A stretch of DNA of 64,000 nt, from the NCBI GenBank assembly GCA_030998015.1, contig JARWMV010000252.1, positions 372,001 through 436,000 of the forward strand, written 5' to 3'. Source of the stretch: Ceratorhiza oryzae-sativae (Eukaryota; Basidiomycota; Agaricomycetes; Cantharellales; Ceratobasidiaceae). Below the pieces are notes generated by a model, which saw only the letters and a list, made by a program, of their open reading frames with translations, searched no databases and was not told where the DNA came from. Of this stretch, positions 11,821-22,263 are shown piece by piece; position 1 is the first letter of the stretch, and each line of letters starts with the position of its first letter. Made by a program: the position numbers and the translations under genes.

Positions 11821-14179
11821 CTAAACCCTGTCAGACCTATCTCTAGAGCGTGGTGGAGGGGGCGCAGGACTCCGAGGGGGTCGGGGAGGTTTGATATTAC
11901 CCGCAAGAGCCTGATTCTCAGTATCTGGGGCTTCGGCGACTACGGTTACTTCTGGCATCGCCACCTGGGGTGTACTTTGAGCGCGTTGTTCTGGCGGTAC
12001 GGGGATGGAAATAAGGTCAAGGAGTAAAAAGTTAAAGTCCATGCCTATGTCCGTAAGAGCTAATTGACAGGTGATTTGAGAAAATGGGAGCTTCATCGCC
12101 AAGTAGATGAACTCACACGTCTATTTTGTGTTTTCGCCATGTGTATACATTCCTGCGCAATTGTCATATCGTTTACTTGAGCTTGCTTGGACGTGTTCGA
12201 CTCGGCTCCGTAGACTTGAACACAAAACATCTTGGCAAAATCTTCTACTTGTTCCTTAGCCCATCGAACCAAACCTACACAGAAGCGAATCAAGGCGAAA
12301 GACTGAATTCAACTTGGTGGTTCTTACCCGATGCCATTTCAATATCCTTGAATGAGGCCAGAAACCAGTCTGCTGTATGCTTAACACTTGTGAATACGAC
12401 CAGCGCTAACTCCTTGATATACGACCGCGCGTCTCCTTCAAACCGGATCGCCCTCACACGTTTCCGCATAAGCGCGGCCCGGGCGCTGAGAAATGTGTCG
12501 CGTGCACGGACTAGGGGGTCAGGACCCAGCCGCATGATATAGGCAACAAGTTTGATGATGGAAGAACGGCGTTGAGCTGGGTCTGCTATAGCACCAAGTA
12601 GGTCGGTAATCAGCTGCTCGGCCAAGGGGTTCAGCTTGGATGATAGACCCGGAATCATAGCAGTTTTAGCTTGACCTATAATACGTGTAAGCAACCATGG
12701 GTTAGATAGCCTTCGTTTTCCACACCTTTAATAACAAGATCAACGGCTTCGTCCCAGTCTCGAAGGCGACAGCAACAGCTAGTTCGTCCATGAAGTTGTT
12801 CATCCATTGCGCGTCTTGTTCAGCTTTTGCTTGAGCAGCCCCCGAGCCAGATGCCATGTCTATCATCCACGCGGGCAAGGCAGGCATTGCATCTGGTTCT
12901 GCTAGTTTGCCCTATAACCTAAGATGAGTTCCGTGCGCTTTTGCACCCGATCGAAACGGCTCAAAACTCACATCGCCAGCGTTCCACATACTTCGTCGTC
13001 TCTCATGCTCTCCCTCTCTCTCCTTCCGTTTTCTGGCAGACAGTTCTTCGGCGGCCTGCCTAAACTGGCTTAGCAGTGTTCTCTTGTCCGACAATCGCTC
13101 AGTTCGATAGACAAACATATCCTGGCCCTTCTTGATCTTGAACACGTTCTGCAAATCAGACGTATCTCGTACGTCAATTAAACTAATTTCCCCTAACGCC
13201 CACGATCGGTCCGCCACCAGCCTCCCGCGACGGCGTCGAGCAACGAGCAAGGAGTCATCAAGAAGCACAATATGAGCGCCATGTTCCGGGCGATATGTAG
13301 CGGCGTTGAGTTGTTGGAGGTCAGACGTTTCGGCAATGATATGCCGACCAGGGATAGTTGGTACGAGAGTCGCAGCGCCTTCAATTGTGGAATGAAGAGT
13401 CTGGAGTTGTGAGACATAGAGCGTGCGGAGGTCGGCAATTGAGGAACGAGCAGTTCGCCTTCGTTCAGCAGCAGATGATGCATCTCCCGCAGATGTAGTT
13501 GGATCAAGAGTAAGGAGAGCCGGCATACTTTTCCATTCTTGGAGTGATGCTTTGAGTTCAAGCATGTCGTTCTCAAGAGTACTAATTTCCTTGGAAATTA
13601 TAACAAAGTCCGCGTAACTAGTAGTGTGTAAGTCAAAAGAAGCCAAGTATTGAGTTCAAGCTTACTTTTTGAAAACGTTCTTTTGCAAGTCTAGAGCAGT
13701 TGCGTCTTTGGTTGTTTGCAGCGACGTCTGGAAGTTCCTCAACTCTGCCTCGGTCGACGAACCGAGCTTTGCCTTTAAGTCTATCCCGCGAACTCTCTTA
13801 GACTAAGTATTGGGTTAGATAAGGGGCTTTGCTTACACGCATCAGGATCAAAATCCTCGTGTTCTAAATCTCGCACGTCCAAGACATCAACCCTTGTCTC
13901 TTCACCCATCGCTCCTCCGCCCAACGGTTCATCCTCGTCGTCATCATAAAAAGTTGCGCCAGTACCTGCCGCAATCCTTCTCAAGTCGCGAAGGTCCGGC
14001 ATATCTGGAACCTCTGCGTCGCGTGGGTCCGATATATCTGCATAGCGCGCAGACATTCGCCTCTTCATCTTGTCGTCCACTCGCGATTTACGAGCATCTT
14101 TGTTTCCTTTCGAGAGCTTCTGAGGGCGAGGTTGTGTTGTAGAGGACGGCCCAGAACGGCGAGTACGAAGGGACTTCAT
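11821..14179 (-). CDS. EXO84: Exocyst complex component EXO84
   Basis: Exocyst subunit that tethers secretory vesicles at sites of polarised growth. The ATG at 14179 opens a basic N-terminus (MKSLRTRRSG) with an acidic disordered stretch (YDDDEDEPLGGG). It is followed by the Vps51/Exo84-type coiled region FAGIDLKAKLGSSTEAELRN ... YADFVIISKEISTLENDML. A PH-like domain covers about 13120-13340 (GRHIIAET, HIVLLDDSLLVARRRRG, VFKIKKGQDMFVYRTE). The C-terminal helical region follows (MPALPAWMIDMASG, RRSSIIKLVAYIMRLG, RWAKEQVEDFAKMFC). The extreme C-terminus is Pro/Arg-rich (PPRPPRSPAPPPP). The reading frame is consistent across about seven exons. A fragment of the 3' end was duplicated at 9440-9630. 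Confidence 0.9.
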
Positions 14180-15579
14180 GGTAGTGAGAATCGGTAGTCT
14201 TGATCACCTCGCTTGCTAGCCCTGTAATAGTGGCATCAAAACGAGGGGTCCAAGGGTGCAGATTCGTAATCAAGACCCTGGCTCAATCCGTAAACTTGGA
14301 CCACCAATGTAAGCGTCAGGCAGTGTATCACGGGTGATGAGAAATAGAATGCTCTGCGATCAAGTAACATTGGTTGCGACCTGACCCGAGTATAAAATAC
14401 CAGTGATGCGCCCCAAACGTCATACATCACTGCCCGATGAGTGAAAAAAAAATGAAGGAGATATGTCGTTCCTGCATCAGCAAGCCCTATTCCTCAACAA
14501 CGGGAATTTTTAGCAGGAAGGTGGCACTGAAATATCCAAATTGACAGCATTTTATGGCCACGAAGGCCACCATGCCTAAAGCGATCACTGAAACCTGGCG
14601 CATACGCTGACAGCGGGGGGATTGATGGTAATTAGATATTATCGAGCAGAACGTGCTTGCTCGTTCTCTCTCGCTGGAGTGGCCTAGTCGAGGCTTGGGG
14701 ACAGTCGTTGCTTGAAGCGGTCGCGGATATACTCGATCATAGTTACCAGGGTTTGCATGGTCTCATCACTATGGTGGAGATCCAACTCCGATGCATCGGG
14801 ATTTTCAGATGTATCTGGAGGATCCCACTCCAGTTAACAGTACCAGATATCTTTCTAGATACTGCTCAGGCGACTAAAATAGTAGAATGGCACAAATTTC
14901 AGGAAAGACGCGTGTATCTTATACATATTTGCTGGAGATGTGTGCGCAGTAAAGTAGCTAGGTGTTATTCGGGTTATGGGGCCATGCAGGCCCCGTGGTC
15001 CTCTATGACGTTACTGCTTCTGCGCATACAAGCGAGCCAGAACCGCCAACGGTGTGGCAGCGAAGTAGTCCTGGCATGGAAATATTTAGACCCCGCAGGT
15101 CGGTCCAAAAATATCCCACATACGCCCAACTTTCGCCAAGGCGGGACCATTTTTGCCGAGAGGTGTGAGACAGGAGCAGAAAGCCCCCACGCGAGGGATA
15201 ATTCAGCCAAACGAAACCACACCACCCCTGAACGTGGTATTCAGACGCCCCTCCACCGTGTCGAGTCGAGCCCAATGCATGGCCCGTGGCATGGTAGAAT
15301 GTTTCCTTTGACTTTAGACAATGAAATATACGCGTAAAAACATCTGGAAACTCGCTGTGCGATGGTTTCTCGTGAGCCTGGCTCGATATCACCTGACTGA
15401 CGACGGAGCCAAACCATTCGCCGTTCCCCACATTTGGAGGGATGGTCCAACTAAACATAATTATAGGCTAATGCCAAGCGACGGGCAGGAGATACGCCCG
15501 GAGTAGCAGTGAGCGGGGGGCTCGTCGGCTGGACTATAAGACTACGGGGGGGAGACACGAATCCTCGCAGCGAGCCAAG
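14180..15579. other. Long intergenic stretch between EXO84 and an unrecognised gene
   Basis: It holds the EXO84 promoter side and 5' flank of the next plus-strand gene. A plus-strand open frame of 226 codons (14657-15337) and overlapping minus-strand frames are open at the same place, show no domain, signal or intron signals, and are not called as genes. Confidence 0.4.
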
Positions 15580-17633
15580 ATGTACCTCCCCCGTCCTCTT
15601 GCGCTCGCTTCTGGCCTTCTGAAGTCTCTCCTGTTCGTCGCAATCTCTAGCGACAATGTCCCCGCCTCTCTCACTATTGCTTCGCTCGACGTTGGTGTCC
15701 GCATGGCCCATTTGGCTACGTAAGTCCTTGCCCGTCAACCGCCCGACGTTCCCGCCCTGACAATTTCCTTTTTAGGTATGTTGGTCTAGGCCACTCAGGT
15801 CTTCAGCTGCCAGTTAGTTCGTTCTTTCCAGCGCCGACCCCCACCACCGACATGGAAATGGTGCTGTACGCAACACCTGTCACCGCCGCGGTGTGGGATC
15901 CGAGTGTCCGCGCCGTCGAGGCCATGGTCAAGACTGTGATGAAGGTCGTGTCGAGCATCATCACCGTCGACTCGGCGTTCATCCATGGTACTATCGAGAA
16001 GCTGATACGGTCGCATGACCGCTATGCTGGGCTGCTGGTTCGTATGCAGCCCGTACTGGTTCCGATGAGCTCGCAAGAGCTCTACTTCGACTGCTATAAT
16101 CAATCATCCCATATCCGCCTCCGCCCCCAGCCAATCTTCGGTCCCCCCACCCTCTCTCCTCACCTTAACTCGTTTACGCCCTCTGTTCCCTCGTCTTCTA
16201 TCGATCCACCCCTATCGCAGGCGGCTCTCAAGCGTCCCAAGTCGTCCTCTGGTGGCTCGCGGTTGCCAATGTCTGCGATCGTTGTCCTAGGGCAGTGCAC
16301 ACCTTACCGTATGCTCCCTAGTCAAGGTAATATTGTACTTGTGACTGACTTGGAGGACGAACCACCATTGGAATTCGTTAATTACTCAAGATTATTGGAT
16401 CAAATCATACTCGACGAACTCGAAGAACCCAAGCAGGCACCGAAAACTTTCGTCATGTACAAGCCTCCTCCGTGCACCGACGATAACTGCGCGTTGGTTG
16501 TGCATATCGAGCCGTCAAGGGCGGGAGTAGCCAATTTGGACATGGACTTTCTCGTCATCCGCCTGTACTGTTACATCATTACTGGCAAGTCACTCTCTTA
16601 ATCTCAGCCCTGCTGAGCGTGTGCTGAAAGAAGCTCCAGCCGCTTGTACTATGGCCTGGGTCTGTATTCTGGCCTATCGAGTCAATTGTTGGACCGCTCA
16701 AGTTCTATACGGTGAGTTTTGAGCTATACGTCCTCCAACTAGAGCTTATGCAGCTATTGGTCATGCAGGCATCGTTGTGTGGGTCTACGTCTTGACTAGG
16801 CGTATATTTATAGCACTAGTGCGCGTTTTACGGGATATATGCGGTATGTCAATTGCCGTTTCATATTATTTTTATATTCATGATACCCTAGGCCGTATTT
16901 TCGTTTCCCCGTCGCCTGGCTTGCAGGATACCGTACCTGGTCCCAGGGACCCCCCTCCAACGATACCCCTCCCCCTATCCGACCTCTCCACTTTCCATGC
17001 CGCTCCCAGCCCAGCCCATGACCCCAGCCCCACTGTCGTACCCCCCGCCTCGGACACAGCCGCTCAGAGCATAAAATCTAAGCCCAAGTCAAAGAAGAAG
17101 AAGAAAAACAAGAAGTTGGCTGGCAAGTCTGGGCGTACCGTGGTAGATCCAACAAGTATTCCCCTGCCTGATGACGACGGGCTATGGAGTGAGGATGCGG
17201 AAGATACAATGGGAACTGGTGGTGACAGTAGTGGGGGCTCTGACAACACATACCAGCCCCACTCGACGGTCGATACAGAAAATCCCACATCAGTACCAGA
17301 CTCTGACCTAGCCGCGCTGCCACCCCTCCTTGTGTCGCCTACCACTCCGGGCAATGCATCATCCTTCACCACCGTTATCGACCCGCCACCATTCCACTGC
17401 CAGAAAACGACCAGGACTTGGCTGTGGCGGCCAACGTTCCTCGCTCCCCTGCCTTGGGGTCTTTGGACCCCGTGCCTATCGAGAGTGATGGAGGAGGGTG
17501 GGAAACGGTCACGAAGCGAAAGCCTTGGCGCCCATTCGTCCCCGTTCCAGGGGCGTCGGCGAGGCCGCAGCCACAGGAGACAACGGGGTTGAAGATCGGG
17601 AAGGGAAAGTGGAAAAGAAGGAAAAAGGTGTAG
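15580..17633 (+). CDS. Unrecognised protein with hydrophobic segments and a lysine-rich, disordered C-terminal half
   Basis: ATG 15580 starts a hydrophobic segment (LALASGLLKSLLFVAISS). A normal GT-AG intron near 15721-15775 follows, then a long exon to 16584. The next junction works only with a GC-AG intron (GCAAGT at 16585 to AG at 16633). Another GT-AG intron (16712-16753) joins AYRVNCWTAQVLY to AIGHAGIVVWVYVLTRR, a likely membrane-associated helix. The second half is Pro/Ser-rich, with a poly-lysine block (KPKSKKKKKNKKLAGK) and an acidic patch, and ends with WETVTKRKPWRP and KWKRRKKV. Near 17386 one base appears missing from a C tract: the frame shifts from TTVIDP to TIPLPENDQDLAVAANV. 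No family is recognised; the basic tail could bind nucleic acid. Confidence 0.5.
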
Positions 17634-19146
17634 GCGAGACAAGGCAGTGGCGAGGCGTAGGTGAGAAACAGTGACTGTGCGAACAGCATAAACTATAGAA
17701 CCACACTCCCACATCCGTACCCCCCTCCCCCATGTCCGAACTGACCTGAGCATGACACCGAAGTTGACCAGTGCTGCATGTGAACTGGTATGCGCACCTA
17801 GGTGGCGTCGATCGTCCAGGGCCACCCACGCATTCTGTTGGCCCCAGTCTGTGTGGGGGGCGGTCAATGTCATTGTTGGGGAGGCGGTACTAGGGATCGG
17901 AAGGACTGGCGACTGGATCCCCGTCTGCTTGGTCAAGACAAAACATCCTCTCAATCCGTCCCGTCTTCTTCGTCATTCTCGCACATATCCCAACCCCTAT
18001 CGCTGTCCTTGCCGCTCGCAAACTGCCGGTCCGCCGAAATCATCCGCCCTCGATCCAAACATGGAAATCTCAGGTGTAGGCCATGAACACACCCTACCGC
18101 AGCTGTACGCAAGTAAATCAACGCGCCTGCGACACCAGTATAAATCCTTTCTCGTTTTCTCGTTTGTGTTTGTGTTTCTATTCTTTCTCTTTTTCTTTTC
18201 AGTCTCTGCCTCGTTTCCTTCTGTCTCGATCTCGAATCCCTCTTAATATTTGCTCTATTTAACTTAACTCTAATTCATTGTCTCTTTCCTTATCTGTTGT
18301 TCTGCTGTTGTCTCGATAATTGTCTTTGTTGTTTTCTCGACTAAAAAGTACTGTATGCTATTATTTTGGCTTGGCATTTTATCTGGCTTCGTTTATACCC
18401 ACTGTATCTCTTATACTTGTATGTTCTTTTACTCTTATGAATTCATGACCCCCTGGTGGGGCTCAATCATCTAGCGTATGGAAAATGCAGGCAAGGCTCC
18501 AGTACAGTAGAACCTCTTGATCTGAAATGACGTGGTAAAGAAGCACTTCAAAGAATATAGCGTCGTTCTCGTATGGGCCACTTGTGTGAACCAAGACTGT
18601 GTCCCTGTCTAATAGAGTCCCCGCATTCTGCCACCATTCATAACACGTCAAAATTAGTGCCTTTTCAAAACGAGGGGTTTCAAATCAAGACGTCTTACTG
18701 TATATTTCAATGCACTAACAAATACCGAATGATCATCGCCAAGAGGGGACTGGAAAACTCTCGGGGATGCCTAATCGGGTAGATTGTACCGCACGCAAAG
18801 GGGGCCTTGCTCGGTTCCAACGTGCTCTGTCAAGCAGACCACGTCATATGATGGATATCTAGCTCGAGAACAACAGCACACAGCAATATAACATGGCCCA
18901 GACGAAACCCCAACGATCGTCCCATTCCACAGCATACAACAGCGCACTACAAGCACATAAAGATACGAGCACACGTGCACAACCCGACAAAAATACACCT
19001 ACGTATGACCAAACGCCAAGGGGGGAATCAAAATATAAATAATGACAGCGAAAAGCTCAGCACAGCACAGAACACGAAAAAAAGGAAGCCACCCAAGAGA
19101 ATTAAAATAAAAGCACACGTCCTCGAGGTGCATATATCCCCCCCAC
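17634..19146. other. Intergenic, pyrimidine-rich then A-rich
   Basis: The region 18130-18430 is strongly T/C-rich and is probably 3' flank of the preceding gene. From 18460 to 19146 there are only short frames without domains. No RNA gene or repeat was seen. Confidence 0.4.
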
Positions 19147-21866
19147 CTATGCGTAATCTAATACCCATATCCGGCTCCCGCTAGCTGCACCATAGCTATC
19201 CCCGCACGTCAAAACGATTGCCCGGCCGCTAGACTCGTCAAACGCGACGCTGAGCGTATTGCTCTCCATCGAGTTCAACACGTCCTCGGGCAACTCGCGC
19301 GTACAGTTGCGCACTACGGTCCCTCCCTCTCCTCTCTATGCTTGCGGTTCCATAGCCCTTCCTTCCTTTCAACAGACGTGTACGCCCAAACACCTCTCAT
19401 CCCCCTCGCTTCGCCCGTCCTCGACCGTTCCGGCCGCTCGAACCACAAGGCGCGGCGCACACCCGGTGCAAGCGTCGCCTTGTGGTGCGGAAACGATAGC
19501 CGGTTGGTTGACACATGCTCTATTGGGAACCTATATACTGTTTCTGGGTCGTCGGAATAAATATCTGGTTCGACCGAAACTTCAGAGGGAGGTTGATCAG
19601 AGTTTCGGTGGGGTGGGCACTCGGAATGTCGTTGACCGAGCCGCTGTCGGGCGTCGTAGTCATCCCATCCTTTGGCCCTGCGCTCAGTATCCAATGAACC
19701 ATTGCCCGGTTCGGAAGCGTCGAATATCCCCAGAGTGCAATGTCAGGTCTTGCATCTCCCTCGTATGATGGTCCTTCACACAGCGTGATACTGTGCAGAT
19801 CCATGCCCCTATTCAATATGAGAAGAGTATTAGTTAAGCAAGGGCAAGAACAGGGAGCGAATTCGGAGAAAGAGGTTGGTCGGTTTAGGAAAGATTGTTG
19901 ATGGGCTGGAAATAGATGAGGAACAGGTCGCGAAGGAAACGCACCGAATCCATTGCCTCTGTAAAGGTTTGGTTGGATGGACGCTCTCGCCCATGGGGGG
20001 AGTCCGTATTCTTCTAGCGCATACGAATGACCATCAGGATCATCCGACTGAACTTTCCGGATGACCAGTAAATGCGGCCCAGGGATGAGCTGGACGGCTT
20101 GAAGCGTATGCCGCTGCAACGTAAGATGTTCTGAGAAAGCGGAACAATCGAAAAAGGGGATAGGCATACGGGCTGCAGCTTGCTCAGCTTGACAAAACAA
20201 CGCCGGCTCGTGTCGATGTCCTGAATCATCACCGTCGTCGGCCGGTGAACAATCGCGACGAGCGTCTTTCCGTCTTGGTATTCTTGGATGCTCATAACAC
20301 CCAAGGGACATTTGGATTTGTGCGAGCTTAGATGGGTGATATTCGGAGACTGGTACGACCATTTCAAAATGGTCGTATACGGTACACTGCAAGCGACATT
20401 GTCCGGTTAGGCAATATCAGGAGTGTTGTGCACGAGGAGACTCACGCTTCCTTTGGACCGCTGGCAAGCACAATCACAACCCCCGTGCTTGTCGCACGAC
20501 ATGCCATCACTGCCGGGGACCACTTCATCGGGTGCTCAGCCATCATTCCGTTTTCATGTGGACCATCCACCGCGTCCAGGTCATAGATGACCACAAACGT
20601 ATCTCCGTCGCTTTTGGCTGAGATGGCAGTTGCCGCACTGGCAGCCGCCTTTTCTGCCCACTGCGCAACTCGCTCCTCGTCTATCGGCACAGCCCTGGCC
20701 TTGCCTTTTTTGCTGAGCTCGGCTCCGTCCTGGCGCAAATGCGCCAGTGCTTCAACCGTCAACGACACGCCATCTGCTCGCTGTTTGCCCTTGGCGTTGG
20801 CCAGACCCAACCCTGAGCCAGGCGCACGCTTGACGACAAACACGCCCCATTTCCGCCAGCGACGATTCGCGCATGAATAGCCCGGGCGGAAACCGACGCC
20901 ACGCGGGTCGGACGAGGTGCGGGCGCGGGCGGCGGACTCGGAGCGCAATGAACGGGACCGATGGATGTGCCACTCCCGTTGACACCGACTACCGGGCCCA
21001 GTCCGGATCTGGCAAGAGGCATATCGTGCGGGGCCAGACCGAGTTCCGGGGGGGCCGATGTGTGCCACGCTCGAAGGGTCGCGGTCGCATAATTGCTAGC
21101 GCCTGGTCGAAGTGCGTGGGGTGTCGGAGCGGGCAGGGGCTGGTGCAGATGGGACTGGGGTGGTGTGGGTGCGACGGACGGGTTGATGGATCGGACGATG
21201 ATGACCACGCATGAGAAGCCCCGTTTGTGAGTGCTGGGGTGTGTTGTGCGTCGGGCGGCTGGGGAGACGAACCGAGAGATGAAGAGGCGAACGACACTGG
21301 GCCAAAGGATGGTTTAGTTTTAGCGACGGTATCTCGAAAAGGTGCGTAGGTCTCCAACTTCAGAAAGGGGTACGCATCCGCACCTGGAGGAAGGTGGTAG
21401 GGCAGGGGTGCAGCCAATGGCGGCTCGGAGGGGACAATGTCTCGCTTGGCTAGAACTGGAGGACGCTGGGTGGATGCACGGCCCGCAACTAGCGTGCGAA
21501 CAGTGACAGGAAATCCAGCGAGGTCCCAGTTCTTGTACAGACGACATGCTTGCACGACTCGCTGCTCGGGCGACGGTGCCAGCGAGTGGGGGATCGGTCG
21601 GGGAGCGGTGGGAGGTGGGTGCTGGCCAGCAGCCGAACAAAGATCACAGGCTCGCGGGTCAGCGCGGACAGCACCCGACAGGCCTGGACAAGGTTGTTAG
21701 CAGATTGCCACCCGACTCGGATGGACAGACCGACCTGGCGAAGGGACAGCAGCGAGCACACGTCGAGCAGACATGCAACCTCGACGAGCACGTCGTGCGG
21801 GAGCCTGAGCACACCGGCGCTCGGGAACGCCGCGCGGCCAGCCCAGTGCGTGCGCTCGACCTGCAT
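19147..21866 (-). CDS. F-box protein with a long C-terminal beta-rich region
   Basis: Probable substrate receptor of an SCF ubiquitin ligase. The N-terminus (ATG 21866) contains the F-box: LRLPHDVLVEVACLLDVCSL, then across an intron ACRVLSALTREPVIFVRLLA. The long remainder has segments typical of Agaricomycete F-box proteins, such as RVVQACRLYKNWDLAGFPV, DGDTFVVIYDLDAV, QTLQAVQLIPGPHLLVIRK-like strands and GYSTLPNRAMVHWILSAG. It ends LSVAFDESSGRAIVL and SRIWVLDYA. The last segment looks like a beta-propeller-type closing strand. Near 21570-21600 the frame must shift by one base within C-rich sequence, between LLASTHLPPLP and EQRVVQACRL. This is probably a sequence error. Ser/Pro-rich low-complexity covers about 20990-21400. 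The target is unknown. Confidence 0.7.
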
Positions 21867-22263
21867 CTCGGCGAGGTAGACAGTGCCGGCGGTGGTGGTC
21901 GCTTAAACAAGGGCGAGGCGTGTGGTTAGCGCCGGGCGTCTCCCGTCGATTGGATGTGAGCTGCAAGATTGAGCAGGCCGTTTCTCCCGCCGACCAGCCA
22001 GTCGGGCGGTGACATCAGCTTCGCGCCCGTCTTGGCAATCGCAGGGTGCCACACTCGGCGATCACTGTGCGCATACATCCAATGCCCGCGGCTCACACGC
22101 CCACTGCGATCCTGGCCAGCGCACACAACACGGCTTCCATCGCGTGTCCGACTGAATACAATCAAAAGAACCCCCGTCGCCGGAGATAGCATACCGGGCC
22201 ATGCTTGCCACTCGACTAGCCGTACACGAAACAGAAAATCCAAAACAAACACAAGAAGAACGA
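21867..22263. other. Short intergenic gap between kinase and F-box genes
   Basis: No supported gene. Minus-strand frames here are open but read out of the kinase gene's 3' flank and have no domain. Confidence 0.4.

Noticed and set aside
14657..15337. Plus-strand frame of 226 codons
   Set aside because: No domain, no intron signals, and opposite-strand frames are equally open.
17064..17954. Minus-strand open frame of 296 codons
   Set aside because: Lies opposite the low-complexity coding region of the unknown gene; composition explains the openness and no domain appears.
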